A stretch of 64,000 nucleotides of DNA from contig NZ_BFBP01000006.1 in NCBI RefSeq assembly GCF_003112695.1, forward strand, positions 37,228 to 101,227. Reading direction: 5' to 3'. The notes beneath the pieces were generated by a model. The model saw only the letters and a list, made by a program, of their open reading frames with translations, did no database searches and was not told the origin of the DNA. Shown here in pieces: positions 1 to 11,322 of this stretch. The position numbers and the translations under genes are program-made. Source of the stretch: Azospira sp. I13. GTDB taxonomy: Bacteria > Pseudomonadota > Gammaproteobacteria > Burkholderiales > Rhodocyclaceae. Position 1 is the first letter of the stretch, and every line of letters begins with the position of its first letter.

Positions 1-90
1 CCCGCCCTGCGGGCCAACCGCCTGGGCCTGCTGGCCACCCTGCACCTAGCCATGAACCAGGTGGCCGACATTTCCAAGTTGTCCGCCTGA
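1..90 (+). CDS. glyS: Glycine--tRNA ligase beta subunit, C-terminal end (partial)
   Basis: The window opens inside a reading frame whose last 29 residues (ending ADISKLSA before TGA) look like the C-terminus of the glycyl-tRNA synthetase beta subunit. The subunit charges tRNA-Gly together with GlyQ. The motif NRLGLL followed by LHLAMNQVADISKL is typical of the GlyS tail, and glyS followed by gmhB and plsC is a common betaproteobacterial order. Only the end is visible, so the catalytic part cannot be judged. Confidence 0.8.
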   Translation, partial: PALRANRLGLLATLHLAMNQVADISKLSA

Positions 91-106
91 CCGCAAGGAG
101 CGCCCC

Positions 107-661
107 GTGCACACCATCAAGCTCGTGATCCTGGATCGGGACGGCGTCATCAACTTCGACTCCGCCCAGTTCATCAAGAGCCCGGCGGAATGGAAGCCCA
201 TCCCCGGCAGCCCGGAAGCCATCGCCAAGCTGAACCAGGCGGGCTACCGGGTGGTGGTAGCCACCAACCAGTCCGGCGTGGGCCGGGGCCTCTTCGACAT
301 GGATACGCTCAACGCCATCCATGAAAAGATGCACAAGACCGTGGCCGCCGCCGGTGGCCGCATCGACGCCATTTTTTACTGCCCCCACGCCGCCGATGTC
401 GACTGCGAGTGCCGCAAGCCCAAGCCTGGCATGTTCCAGCGCATCGCTGCCGTGTACAACACCAACCTGAAGGGCGTGCCGGCCATCGGCGATTCCCTGC
501 GGGACCTGCAGGCGGCCGCCCGGGCCGGCGCCTCCCCCATCCTGGTACTCACCGGCAAGGGGGAAAAGACCCAGGCCGACGGCGACCTGCCCTACGCCAC
601 CCAGACCTTTACCGATCTTGCTGCCGCCGTCGATCACCTGATCGGCAACGGCCAGAACTGA
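107..661 (+). CDS. gmhB: D-glycero-beta-D-manno-heptose 1,7-bisphosphate 7-phosphatase
   Basis: A 184-residue HAD-superfamily phosphatase that removes the 7-phosphate in the ADP-heptose pathway supplying the LPS inner core. The N-terminal DRDG motif gives nucleophile Asp10 and acid/base Asp12, motif II is at T53-N54, and GDS at 128-130 supplies the Mg-binding Asp129. C92, H94, C100 and C102 form the zinc site typical of GmhB and HisB-N. The GTG start has an AAGGAG six bases upstream. The gene sits 16 bases after glyS and 7 bases before plsC, so co-transcription is likely. Confidence 0.93.
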   Translation: MHTIKLVILDRDGVINFDSAQFIKSPAEWKPIPGSPEAIAKLNQAGYRVVVATNQSGVGRGLFDMDTLNAIHEKMHKTVAAAGGRIDAIFYCPHAADVDCECRKPKPGMFQRIAAVYNTNLKGVPAIGDSLRDLQAAARAGASPILVLTGKGEKTQADGDLPYATQTFTDLAAAVDHLIGNGQN

Positions 662-668
662 CCTTCCC

Positions 669-1409
669 ATGCCCCTGATCCGTTCCCTGATCTACTCCCT
701 GCTGGTGGTGCCGATCACCGCCTTTTTCGGCGTCCTGGTCTGCATCGTCGCGCCCCTGTCGGCCAGCGTGGCCTACACCATCATCGACCTCTGGCGGGCC
801 ATTTTCCTCAAGGGGCTGGTGGCCGGCGTACTCGGCATCCGTACCCAAGCCCGGGGTACCGAGAACATTCCCGCCGAAGCCGTGGTGGTGCTTTCCAAAC
901 ACCAATCCGCCTGGGAAACCGTGGCCCTGCAGCAATGGTTCCCGCGCATGGTCTTCGTGCTGAAAAAGGAATTGCTGCGCCTGCCCTTCCTGGGCTGGGC
1001 CTTTGCCGCCATCGGCATGATCGCCATCGACCGCAAAGCCGGTAAAGACGCCCTGAGCCAGGTTTCCGACCAGGGTGCCGAGCGCCTGGGCCGTGGCATC
1101 AGCGTCATCATCTTCCCCGAAGGCACCCGGGTGCCGCCCGGCCAGAAGAAACGTTACAAGCCTGGCGGCGCCCATCTGGCGGTGCAGGCCGGCGCCAAGG
1201 TGGTACCGGTGGCCCACAATGCCGGCGAACTGTGGAAGCGTAACGCCTTCATCAAGAAGCCGGGCACCATCACCATCAGCTTCGGCCCGGCCATCGACGC
1301 CACCGGACTGACGGCGGAAGAAGTGAATCGCCGGGTGGAAAGCTGGATCGAGGAAGAAATGCAGCGCATCTCTCCCCATCGCTACCGCCATGGGGCCCAG
1401 GCGTCCTGA
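669..1409 (+). CDS. plsC: 1-acyl-sn-glycerol-3-phosphate acyltransferase
   Basis: A 246-residue inner-membrane acyltransferase that converts lysophosphatidic acid to phosphatidic acid. A hydrophobic N-terminus (about residues 5-55) precedes the acyltransferase block. The catalytic motif appears as H78-x4-E83 rather than the usual HX4D, in the KHQSAWET context, and FPEGTR (149-154) binds the glycerol phosphate. The gene overlaps the next one by 20 bases, indicating coupled translation. Length and motif spacing are normal for the family. Confidence 0.92.
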   Translation: MPLIRSLIYSLLVVPITAFFGVLVCIVAPLSASVAYTIIDLWRAIFLKGLVAGVLGIRTQARGTENIPAEAVVVLSKHQSAWETVALQQWFPRMVFVLKKELLRLPFLGWAFAAIGMIAIDRKAGKDALSQVSDQGAERLGRGISVIIFPEGTRVPPGQKKRYKPGGAHLAVQAGAKVVPVAHNAGELWKRNAFIKKPGTITISFGPAIDATGLTAEEVNRRVESWIEEEMQRISPHRYRHGAQAS

Positions 1410-2163
1410 GTTGGCCCAACTGGAACTGCCCCTGTTCCGGGATGCGGCAGAACGGCCGCCGGCCGACGCCCGGGGTGCCGCCCTGCTGCTGGGGGAGCGC
1501 CTGGTTCCCTACGAATTGCGCCGCAGCCGGCGCCGTACCATCGGCCTGACCATCGACCACCGGGGCCTGCGGGTCGGTGCCCCCCTGCGGGCCAGCCTGC
1601 GGGAGGTGGAAAACCTCATCCGCCGCCATGAAGCCTGGGTGCTGCAAAAGCTGGACCTCTGGCGCCAGCGCCAGGCCCCGACCCTGCTCACCATCAGCGA
1701 CGGCATGAGCCTGCCCATCCTCGGCGAGGCGCGCCAGCTGGGCATCTCCGTCGGCCCTGCCCGCATTTCCTGGAACGACGGGCATCTCCAGCTCACCCTG
1801 CCGGAGAACAAGGATCCACGCGCCCTGCTAGAGCGAGCCCTGAAGGAACGGGCCCGGGCGCTCTTTGTCGAACGCCTCGCCCACTACGCCGCCCCCCTCG
1901 GCCTCACCGTGCCGCCCCTGGCCCTCAGCTCGGCCCGCACCCGCTGGGGCAGTTGCAGCCGGGTCAGCGGCATCCGCCTCAACTGGCGGCTGATCCACTT
2001 CCCCCTGGCGGTGGTGGATTACGTGGTAGCCCACGAACTGGCCCACCTCAAGGAAATGAACCACTCCCCCCGCTTCTGGTCGGTGGTGGAGCAGCTTTAT
2101 CCGGACTACCAGCCGGCCCGGGCTCAGCTCAAGCACCTGGGCCAGAGCCTGCCCCGCTGGTAA
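1390..2163 (+). CDS. YgjP/SprT-like metallopeptidase family protein (DUF45)
   Basis: A 257-residue protein of the YgjP-type zinc metallopeptidase family. HELAH at 215-219 plus H225 in the following EMNHSPRFW segment form the expected zinc site, preceded by the family signature RTRWGSCS. The N-terminal 40 residues are variable and Leu/Arg-rich. It starts inside plsC with an overlap of 20 bases. The physiological substrate of this family is not established, so the call is at family level only. Confidence 0.85.
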   Translation: MGPRRPELAQLELPLFRDAAERPPADARGAALLLGERLVPYELRRSRRRTIGLTIDHRGLRVGAPLRASLREVENLIRRHEAWVLQKLDLWRQRQAPTLLTISDGMSLPILGEARQLGISVGPARISWNDGHLQLTLPENKDPRALLERALKERARALFVERLAHYAAPLGLTVPPLALSSARTRWGSCSRVSGIRLNWRLIHFPLAVVDYVVAHELAHLKEMNHSPRFWSVVEQLYPDYQPARAQLKHLGQSLPRW

Positions 2164-2192
2164 CCCTTCCCACCATTTCGAGGAGACATCCC

Positions 2193-2579
2193 ATGCGTCT
2201 GCTTCACACCATGCTCCGGGTCGGCGACCTGGACCGTTCCCTGGCCTTCTACACCGAAGTGCTGGGCATGCAACTGCTGCGCCGCCAGGACTACCCGGAT
2301 GGCCGCTTCACCCTGGCTTTCGTTGGCTACGGCCCCGAATCCGAAGGTGCCGTGATCGAACTGACCCACAACTGGGACACCCCGTCCTACGAGCTGGGTA
2401 CCGCTTTCGGCCACGTCGCCCTGGAAGTCGAAGACGCCTACGCCGCCTGCGCCGCCATCAAGGCCCGGGGCGGCAAGGTGGTGCGGGAGGCCGGCCCGAT
2501 GAAGCACGGCACCACCGTCATCGCCTTCGTCGAAGACCCGGACGGCTACAAGATCGAACTGATCCAGGCCAAGACCTGA
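2193..2579 (+). CDS. gloA: Lactoylglutathione lyase (glyoxalase I)
   Basis: A 128-residue cytosolic glyoxalase I that isomerises the methylglyoxal-glutathione hemithioacetal to S-lactoylglutathione. The four metal ligands are in place: H5, E56 (VIELT), H74 (GHVALEV) and E122 (YKIELIQ), which is the Ni/Co-type bacterial pattern. The ATG at 2193 is chosen because GAGGAGA lies just upstream and the product starts with the canonical [10 protein letters not shown]. The frame is open further upstream, but that part is only a shadow of the previous gene. Confidence 0.95.
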   Translation: MRLLHTMLRVGDLDRSLAFYTEVLGMQLLRRQDYPDGRFTLAFVGYGPESEGAVIELTHNWDTPSYELGTAFGHVALEVEDAYAACAAIKARGGKVVREAGPMKHGTTVIAFVEDPDGYKIELIQAKT

Positions 2580-2711
2580 CCCGTACGGAGCAGAGCGTGA
2601 ATTTCATCCTTGCCAGTCCCCACGCTTCTGCCCCATGCTGAAAACCGAGATGCATCAAAGCAGCACAACAGGGCCCGGCACTACACTGGGGCCAACACTG
2701 GAGACAAAGGC

Positions 2712-3074
2712 ATGAGCAAACGCGTGCTGGTAGTAGACGACAGCCGGGTCAGCCGGATGATTATCCGCGCCATCGTTCTGGACAAACACCCCGACTGGTC
2801 CGTGGATGAAGCCGCCAACGGCGACGAGGCCCTGGAAAAGGCCAAGGCCGCGGCCTACGACCTGATGACCCTGGATTACAACATGCCCGGCATGGACGGC
2901 CTGGAACTGGCCGGCCGCCTGCGGGAGCAAGGCAGCCAGGCTGCCCTGGCCCTGCTCACCGCCAACATTCAGGACGCCATCCGGGAAAAGGCCGCCTCCT
3001 TGGCGGTACGCTTTGTCAAAAAGCCGGTCACGCCGATTTCCGTGGCCGAAGCCATGGCCCTGATCGGCGGCTGA
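2712..3074 (+). CDS. Single-domain response regulator (CheY-like)
   Basis: A 120-residue stand-alone receiver domain. The acidic pair D9-D10, phosphoacceptor D55 (in LDYNMPGMDG), T83 and K104 (KKP) are all present, so it should be phosphorylatable. There is no output domain, so it probably acts by protein-protein interaction. The ATG at 2712 follows a GGAGACAAAGG ribosome site; an upstream ATG at 2610 would add a low-complexity leader and is less likely. No histidine kinase is adjacent, so its partner cannot be named. Confidence 0.88.
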   Translation: MSKRVLVVDDSRVSRMIIRAIVLDKHPDWSVDEAANGDEALEKAKAAAYDLMTLDYNMPGMDGLELAGRLREQGSQAALALLTANIQDAIREKAASLAVRFVKKPVTPISVAEAMALIGG

Positions 3075-3221
3075 TTCCGGCCAGGTAATTCCGGCCCGCT
3101 GATCCCAGCAGCGCGGCTTTGCGGCGCCGGCAAGCATTCCGGGCCGCATAGTCGCCGGACCTTTCTACCCTCCCAGACTTTCCCCTTCCTCCGCCACCGC
3201 CCAATCACACATCTCCGCCCC

Positions 3222-3857
3222 ATGAACACGCTCCAGACCTCCCGTTTTCCTGCCTTCTTCGCAGAAGTGCCGGGCATCACCCTGCGGGATCCACTGGCCG
3301 AGTTTCTCGGTGCGGCCGAGGGCGGGCGTATCGCCTATCGCTATGAGGATGCGGTGCGCCTCGCCGGACACTCCTGCCCCACCGTGGCCGGCGCCTACCT
3401 GATGACGGTGCGTGCCCTGCAGGCCCTCTACGGCGAGGCCCTGCCGGAACGGGGCGGAGTGCAGGTGCAGTTGAGCGGCCTGGCCGACGCGGGCGTCACC
3501 GGCGTCATCGCCAGCGTCGTCACCCTGCTTACCGGCGCGGCGGCCGAAGGCGGTTTCAAGGGGCTGGCCGGGCGCTTTTCCCGGCGCCATCTGCTGGAAT
3601 ACGGCGTCGACCTGCAGGCCGATGCCCGCTTCCGCCGCCTGGATAATGGCCGGACCGTCACGGCCCGCCTGGATCTATCCTCGGTTCCTGCCGACCCGGC
3701 CATGGGCCCGCTCCTGCAGGATCTACTATCTGCCGACGACGACACCCCGGACCCGGCCAAGGCCGCCCGCTTCGCCACCCTCTGGCAAGAACGGGTCGCC
3801 CGGGTGCTGCTCGAACACTGGGATGATCCCCAGGTGCTGCAGCTTCGCGCCGACTGA
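3222..3857 (+). CDS. FmdE-like domain protein, function unknown
   Basis: A 211-residue protein. The segment AGHSCPTVAGAYLM (H50, C52) matches the GH-x-CP motif of the FmdE domain (formylmethanofuran dehydrogenase subunit E region), a metal-binding domain also found in many bacteria without methanofuran. No membrane segment or signal peptide is visible. No other C1-metabolism gene lies nearby, the ribosome site is weak, and the gene appears monocistronic. The family assignment rests on the motif and its surroundings; the role is unknown. Confidence 0.6.
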   Translation: MNTLQTSRFPAFFAEVPGITLRDPLAEFLGAAEGGRIAYRYEDAVRLAGHSCPTVAGAYLMTVRALQALYGEALPERGGVQVQLSGLADAGVTGVIASVVTLLTGAAAEGGFKGLAGRFSRRHLLEYGVDLQADARFRRLDNGRTVTARLDLSSVPADPAMGPLLQDLLSADDDTPDPAKAARFATLWQERVARVLLEHWDDPQVLQLRAD

Positions 3858-4081
3858 ATCCCTGAATGGCATCCGTTTGCCGATCCCAGCCGACCGTCCG
3901 CTCCGGCCACGGCTCGGCAACATCCCCATAACGCGCCGCCAGCCATTACAGGCAAGTATTTTTGGCACCTCGTGCCACATAATTTCCCACGCCACGGCCC
4001 CCACCGGCCCCGAACCGCTTACTGCCCCCCAGGCCATTCTAGCGCCTGGACGGCACTCACTGCCCCCCCAACACCGCCCCC

Positions 4082-4990
4082 TTAACGGGAAACGCTGCCC
4101 GGCGCCATCTCCAGCAGGCCGCCCAGACGGGTCGCCACTGCCATTGCCTCGCTACGGCTGGCCCAGCCGCCGACGCGCAAGCGATAGGCGTAGCCTTCTT
4201 CGCCCTGGCTATCCGCCGTCACCCGCACCCGGGCCGGGTAGCCCGCCGTCCGCAGACGGTCATAAAGGGCCAGGGCTTCGGCCTGGCTGCCGAGCGCAGG
4301 GAAATTGACGCCCCAGGCACCGTCCCGCCGCAGAACGCCCTGCCCCGGCTGCAATTCCGTTTCCCTGGACCACTGCTCCACCTGGGCCGCATCGGCCCGA
4401 GTCACCGGCTGGGGCGGCTGATCGCGCAGGGCGCTGGCAAAAGCCAGGGGCTCGGTCAGTTCCATTGCTTCACCCTGAGGATGGGTGACCACCACATGCC
4501 CTTCCAGCAGGCAGATAAGGTCTTTCTCCCCGTCGGACTTGCCCCACAGGTCGGTGCCGCGGATGCCGGCGGTGAGCGTGGCAGCGCGGATATTCACCGC
4601 CCGATGGGCGAGGCGTTTCTGGAACAAGTCGGTGGTGAAACGAAAGGCTCCCTGCAAAACATCCAGGGCCGCGGTATACACGCCGCCCGACCGCGTCCCC
4701 AGGGCATTCAGCTTCAGTTGGGCGTTTTCCCCCAACTTCACGGCGCTGCCCTCGGGCAGCTGGATCAGCACCCGGGCGCCATTGCCGGTGAGCACTTGGT
4801 CCCGGTTGCCGAGGACATCCCCCGGCACCAGGGGGCGGCGCTGGCCCTCCCGCTCCAGCCAGGCCGGCGACTGCACAGCCGTGACAGCGGGGCCGGCGGC
4901 GGCAGGGGTCGTTGCGCTGCCCGGGGCGGCCAGGGCAATAGTGCTGAGGGCAAGTAGGGAAAAGGCCAGCAGGGGTTGCCGCAGGGACAT
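4082..4990 (-). CDS. Periplasmic FecR-domain protein with C-terminal SPOR domain
   Basis: A 302-residue exported protein. It begins with a Sec signal peptide (hydrophobic core LLAFSLLALSTIALA). A FecR-type beta domain follows (about 45-185), with the pattern of a LysM-like lead-in, VLTGNGARVLIQLPEGSAVKLG, and TAGIRGTDLWG. The last 75 residues, with GVNFPALGSQAEALALYDRL and YRLRVGGWASRSEAMAVA, resemble a SPOR domain, which binds denuded peptidoglycan. The ATG at 4990 is chosen for its signal peptide and GGAG upstream. It is divergent from leuS. A role in envelope or septal glycan recognition is inferred. Confidence 0.7.
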   Translation of the reverse strand: MSLRQPLLAFSLLALSTIALAAPGSATTPAAAGPAVTAVQSPAWLEREGQRRPLVPGDVLGNRDQVLTGNGARVLIQLPEGSAVKLGENAQLKLNALGTRSGGVYTAALDVLQGAFRFTTDLFQKRLAHRAVNIRAATLTAGIRGTDLWGKSDGEKDLICLLEGHVVVTHPQGEAMELTEPLAFASALRDQPPQPVTRADAAQVEQWSRETELQPGQGVLRRDGAWGVNFPALGSQAEALALYDRLRTAGYPARVRVTADSQGEEGYAYRLRVGGWASRSEAMAVATRLGGLLEMAPGSVSR

Positions 4991-5043
4991 GGGGGGGTCT
5001 CCGGAGTGGGCCATTTTGCCCGGTGGGATGACGGTGGAGCGGT

Positions 5044-7691
<2,648 letters not shown>

Positions 7692-7694
7692 GGA

Positions 7695-8222
7695 ATGCCT
7701 GTGCGCCCTCGCCTGTCTGCCGCCTCCGGCCTCTCCGCCCTGCTGTTGTGCCTGACGCTGGCCGGCTGCGGCTTCCAGCTGCGGGGCGCACAGTCCATGC
7801 CCTTTCCGAGCCTGTACGTGGCGATGTCGGAAAACTCCGAAATCTCCACCAACCTGAAACGGCAGATTCGCGCCAACGCCGCCACGGAGCTGGTGGGCAA
7901 CCGGGAAGGCGCTGCGGCCATCCTCAGCCAGCAAGGCGAGACCCGCATGCGTCAGGCCCTGTCCTATAACGCGGCCGGTCGTGTGCGGGAAATCCAGCTG
8001 CAGTACCGCACCACCTTCCTGCTGCAGGACCCCCAGGGCAAGTCCCTCTCCACCCCCATGGAAATCTACCTGACCCGGGACGTCACCTACGACGACTCCC
8101 AGGTGCTCTCCAAGACCCAGGAAGAAGAGCTGCTGTGGCAGGACATGCAGCGGGACCTGGTGCAGCAGCTGCTGCGGCGCATGTCCAAGGCCAAGCCTCC
8201 GGCCGCCGCCGACGAGGACTGA
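7695..8222 (+). CDS. lptE: LPS-assembly lipoprotein LptE
   Basis: A 175-residue outer-membrane lipoprotein that plugs the LptD barrel during LPS export. A signal peptide ends in the lipobox LAGC with acylated Cys25, immediately followed by GFQLRGA, the typical LptE start. It sits between leuS and holA, as in most proteobacteria. The C-terminus is charged, as usual (MSKAKPPAAADED). Confidence 0.92.
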   Translation: MPVRPRLSAASGLSALLLCLTLAGCGFQLRGAQSMPFPSLYVAMSENSEISTNLKRQIRANAATELVGNREGAAAILSQQGETRMRQALSYNAAGRVREIQLQYRTTFLLQDPQGKSLSTPMEIYLTRDVTYDDSQVLSKTQEEELLWQDMQRDLVQQLLRRMSKAKPPAAADED

Positions 8223-8229
8223 GAACACC

Positions 8230-9231
8230 ATGCCCCTGCTCAAGGGAGAGCAGCTGGCGGGCCTCTTGGAACGGCCCCTGGGGCCGCTCTACGTGGTCTA
8301 CGGCGACGAGCCCCTGCTGGTCATCGAAGCGGGGGATGCCCTGCGGGCCACCGCCCGGCGCCAGGGCTATAGCGAGCGGGAAGTGCTGGTGGCCGGCCAG
8401 GGCTTCAACTGGACCCAGCTGGCCATGGCCGGCGGCAATCTTTCCCTGTTCGGCGACCGCAAGCTCATCGACCTGCGCATTCCCAACGGCAAGCCCGGCC
8501 GCGATGGCGGGCAGGCATTGCAGGAGCATTGCCAGCGCCTTTCCCCCGATGCCATGACCCTCATCACCCTGCCGGAACTGACCTGGCAGGACGAAAAGGC
8601 CAGCTGGTTCCAAACCCTGGTGGAAGCCGGCTACGTCCTCAAATTCCAGGCCCCCGGCCTGAATGAACTGCCGGCCTGGATCGCCGGGCGCCTCAAGCGC
8701 CAGGGCCAGAGCGCCGACCCGGAAGGCCTGCGCTTCATCGCCGAGCGGGTGGAAGGCAACCTGCTGGCGGCCCATCAGGAAATCCAGAAACTGGGCCTGC
8801 TCTACCCGGCCGGCGCCATCAGCCTGGAACAGGTGCGGGAAGCGGTGCTCAATGTGGCCCGCTACGATATCGACGGCCTGCGGGAGGCCCTGCTGCAGGG
8901 CGACATGGCCCGCCTGACGCGCACCCTGGACGGCCTGCGCCAGGAAGGCGAGGCGCCTCCCCTGGTGCTGTGGGCGGTGACGGAGGAAGTGCGGGCCCTG
9001 GCGGCTTTGAAAGAAGGGATGAATGCCGGCCGCCCCGTGGATCTGCTGCTCAAGGAACAGCGCATCTGGGGGCCGCGGCAAATGTTGGTGAAGCGGGCCC
9101 TGGGGCGCCTGGACAGCCAGCGGCTGAATGCCGCCCTGGCCCGGGCCGCCCAGATCGACCGCTGCATCAAGGGCCTGGCGGCGGGCGATGTGTGGGATGA
9201 ATTCCTGCGCCTGGGCCTGAGCCTGCGCTAG
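8230..9231 (+). CDS. holA: DNA polymerase III subunit delta
   Basis: A 333-residue clamp-loader subunit that opens the beta sliding clamp. The N-terminal domain starts with PLYVVYGDEPLLVIEAGDALR, followed by NLSLFGDRKLIDLRIPNGKPG and LLAAHQEIQKLGLL, all typical of HolA. It begins seven bases after lptE and ends the operon. The length matches the family. Confidence 0.94.
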   Translation: MPLLKGEQLAGLLERPLGPLYVVYGDEPLLVIEAGDALRATARRQGYSEREVLVAGQGFNWTQLAMAGGNLSLFGDRKLIDLRIPNGKPGRDGGQALQEHCQRLSPDAMTLITLPELTWQDEKASWFQTLVEAGYVLKFQAPGLNELPAWIAGRLKRQGQSADPEGLRFIAERVEGNLLAAHQEIQKLGLLYPAGAISLEQVREAVLNVARYDIDGLREALLQGDMARLTRTLDGLRQEGEAPPLVLWAVTEEVRALAALKEGMNAGRPVDLLLKEQRIWGPRQMLVKRALGRLDSQRLNAALARAAQIDRCIKGLAAGDVWDEFLRLGLSLR

Positions 9232-9372
9232 GCCGGCGAAGCCGGGAAAAACCGGCAGCGGGAGAGGGGGCAATGCAGGCAGCGGCCCAACACCAGACAC
9301 GCAAGGCCGCAAACCATCAAGAACTACCGCAGAACAACGGAAAAGCCGCGCCCACAGCAGGGGCACGGCAGT

Positions 9373-9391
9373 GCCCGCCGGTGAGGCGGGC
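9373..9391. terminator. GC hairpin between holA and the convergent Cys-rich gene
   Basis: GCCCGCC and GGCGGGC form a perfect 7-bp stem with a 5-base loop (GGTGA). No T-tract follows on either strand, so it may be a structural or weak terminator. The rest of the 220-base gap shows no other feature. Confidence 0.35.
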
Positions 9392-9452
9392 CGGGCTTAA
9401 CGGCAACAGTCGGGATAGCGGGAGACCCACGGCCTCCTGAGATCAGGCCCGG

Positions 9453-9725
9453 TTAGGCGGCCTTCTCATCGTCCGGCGGCAGTTCCGCCAGCACGGCCGG
9501 AACATCTTCCGGCTCATCGGGAACCAGATGTTCCCATTCACAATCGCTATCGCCAGACTTGTGGCGCAATGCCGGCAGGGATGATTCCCGCACCAGGCAT
9601 TCGCCCTGGCAGCACTCATCCACCACCACCACGCCGACTTCGGCGTCCACCTTGCGTTCCCCATCCCAATAGCTGCAGGTAGCGCAGACTTGCACTTCGG
9701 TGGGAACAATCAGCTTGCGACTCAT
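9453..9725 (-). CDS. Small Cys-rich conserved protein of unknown function
   Basis: A 90-residue acidic protein. Cysteines occur as CATC (residues 13-16) and again as CCQGEC near residue 40, a spacing suggesting a small zinc-ribbon or redox-type metal site. The tail is very acidic (DEPEDVPAVLAELPPDDE). The ATG at 9725 has AGGAGA five bases upstream. It is alone between holA and proA on the opposite strand. I do not recognise the family. Confidence 0.7.
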   Translation of the reverse strand: MSRKLIVPTEVQVCATCSYWDGERKVDAEVGVVVVDECCQGECLVRESSLPALRHKSGDSDCEWEHLVPDEPEDVPAVLAELPPDDEKAA

Positions 9726-9888
9726 AGGGTCTCCTGCGACGTCAAACGGCCATGTAACGGTTAATGACACCGCAACGGCAAGAAAGTTTAGCCCAATCCC
9801 ATATTTTGAGTAAGGGAATGGCCTTTCGGGGCATTTGAGGCCGCTATAATGGGTCGATTATGTCTTGCCTGAAGCGCTGAATACCACC

Positions 9889-11145
9889 ATGGATATCAAG
9901 GAATACATGCAGAACCTGGGCCGCCGCGCCCGGGCCGCCTCACGCCAGATGGCCAAGGCCGACACCAATGCCAAGAACCGCGCCCTGCTGGCCATCGCCG
10001 CCGCCATCCGCCGCGACGAGGCCAAGCTCCTGGCTGCCAACGGTGAAGACCTGGCCGCCGCCCGGGCCGCCGGTCTGGAGCCGGCCATGGTGGATCGCCT
10101 GACCCTTTCCCCCAAGACCGTCGCCACCATGGCCGAAGGCCTGGAGCAGATCGCCTCCCTGCCGGACCCCATCGGTGAAATGACCGACCTGCGCTTCCGC
10201 CCCTCCGGCATCCAGGTGGGCCACATGCGGGTGCCCCTGGGCGTCATCGGCATCATCTACGAAGCCCGCCCCAACGTCACGGTGGATGCGGCCGGCCTGT
10301 GCATCAAGTCCGGCAATGCCTCCATCCTGCGCGGCGGCTCCGAAGCCATTCGCTGCAATCAGGCCCTGGCAACCCTGGTGAAGGAAGGTTTGCAGGCCGC
10401 CGGCCTGCCGGCCGACGCCGTGCAGGTGGTGGAAACCACCGACCGGGCCGCCGTAGGCGAGCTCATCACCATGCGCGAATTCGTGGACGTCATCGTGCCC
10501 CGCGGCGGCAAGGGCCTTATCGCCCGTCTGTTGGCCGAATCCCGGGTGCCCATGATCCAGCACCTGGACGGCAACTGCCACGTATACCTGGACGACAGCG
10601 CCGATGCGACCAAGGCCATGGCGGTGGTGGAAAACTCCAAGACCCAGCGCTACGGCACCTGCAACACCGCCGAATCCCTGCTGGTGGCGCGCTCCGTTGC
10701 CGCCACCCTGCTGCCGCCCATCGCCGCCATGCTCACCGCCAAGGGCGTGGAAATCCGCGGCTGTGCCGAAACCCGCGCCCTGGTGCCCAATGCCAAGGAA
10801 GCCACCGAGGCCGACTGGGGCGAGGAATACCTGGCGCCGATCATCGCCGTGAAGGTGGTGGCCGGGCTGGACGAGGCCATCGAGCACATCAACAAGTATT
10901 CCTCCAGCCACACCGAGGCCATCGTCACCGAGAACCACACCCACGCCATGCGCTTCCTGCGGGAAGTGGATTCGGCCTCGGTCATGGTGAACGCCTCCAC
11001 CCGCTTCGCCGACGGCTTCGAATACGGCCTCGGCGCCGAGATCGGCATTTCCACGGACAAGATCCACGCCCGTGGCCCGGTGGGCCTGGAAGGCCTGACC
11101 AGCCAGAAATGGGTGGTCCTGGGCAACGGCCAGGTGCGCGGCTAA
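9889..11145 (+). CDS. proA: Glutamate-5-semialdehyde dehydrogenase (gamma-glutamyl phosphate reductase)
   Basis: A 418-residue NADPH-dependent enzyme of the aldehyde dehydrogenase fold, performing the second step of proline synthesis. The catalytic Cys258 lies in [10 protein letters not shown], and the family blocks [19 protein letters not shown] and [17 protein letters not shown] are present. Its length is that of E. coli ProA. The ATG at 9889 is chosen over an upstream TTG. A TATAAT at 9845-9850 may be its -10 box. proB is not in the window. Confidence 0.96.
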   Translation: MDIKEYMQNLGRRARAASRQMAKADTNAKNRALLAIAAAIRRDEAKLLAANGEDLAAARAAGLEPAMVDRLTLSPKTVATMAEGLEQIASLPDPIGEMTDLRFRPSGIQVGHMRVPLGVIGIIYEARPNVTVDAAGLCIKSGNASILRGGSEAIRCNQALATLVKEGLQAAGLPADAVQVVETTDRAAVGELITMREFVDVIVPRGGKGLIARLLAESRVPMIQHLDGNCHVYLDDSADATKAMAVVENSKTQRYGTCNTAESLLVARSVAATLLPPIAAMLTAKGVEIRGCAETRALVPNAKEATEADWGEEYLAPIIAVKVVAGLDEAIEHINKYSSSHTEAIVTENHTHAMRFLREVDSASVMVNASTRFADGFEYGLGAEIGISTDKIHARGPVGLEGLTSQKWVVLGNGQVRG

Positions 11146-11165
11146 GCGCCGGCCCGCCAGCCTGC

Positions 11166-11201
11166 GCCCCTAAAGCCCCTAAAGCCCCTAAAGCCCCTAA
11201 A
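11166..11201. repeat. Four perfect tandem copies of a 9-bp unit (GCCCCTAAA)
   Basis: Four exact back-to-back copies of GCCCCTAAA lie 20 bases after the proA stop in a 177-base gap. No copy number variation or protein-coding role can be judged from one sequence. The unit is not palindromic. Confidence 0.9.
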
Positions 11202-11322
11202 CCCGCTACCCGCTTCAGTTTCAAGGCAGCACCGCAGCACCCCTAAAAGAATTGCCCCGGCGACGTGCGGACGGCGCCGGGGCTTTAATAAAGTCCGCAA
11301 AAACCAAAGGAGACAGTACCCA

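Noticed and set aside
3963..3977. TGGCAC/GTGCCA hairpin after the FmdE-like gene considered as a terminator
   Set aside because: The stem is short and has Ts only on its upstream side, so it would not terminate either flanking gene.
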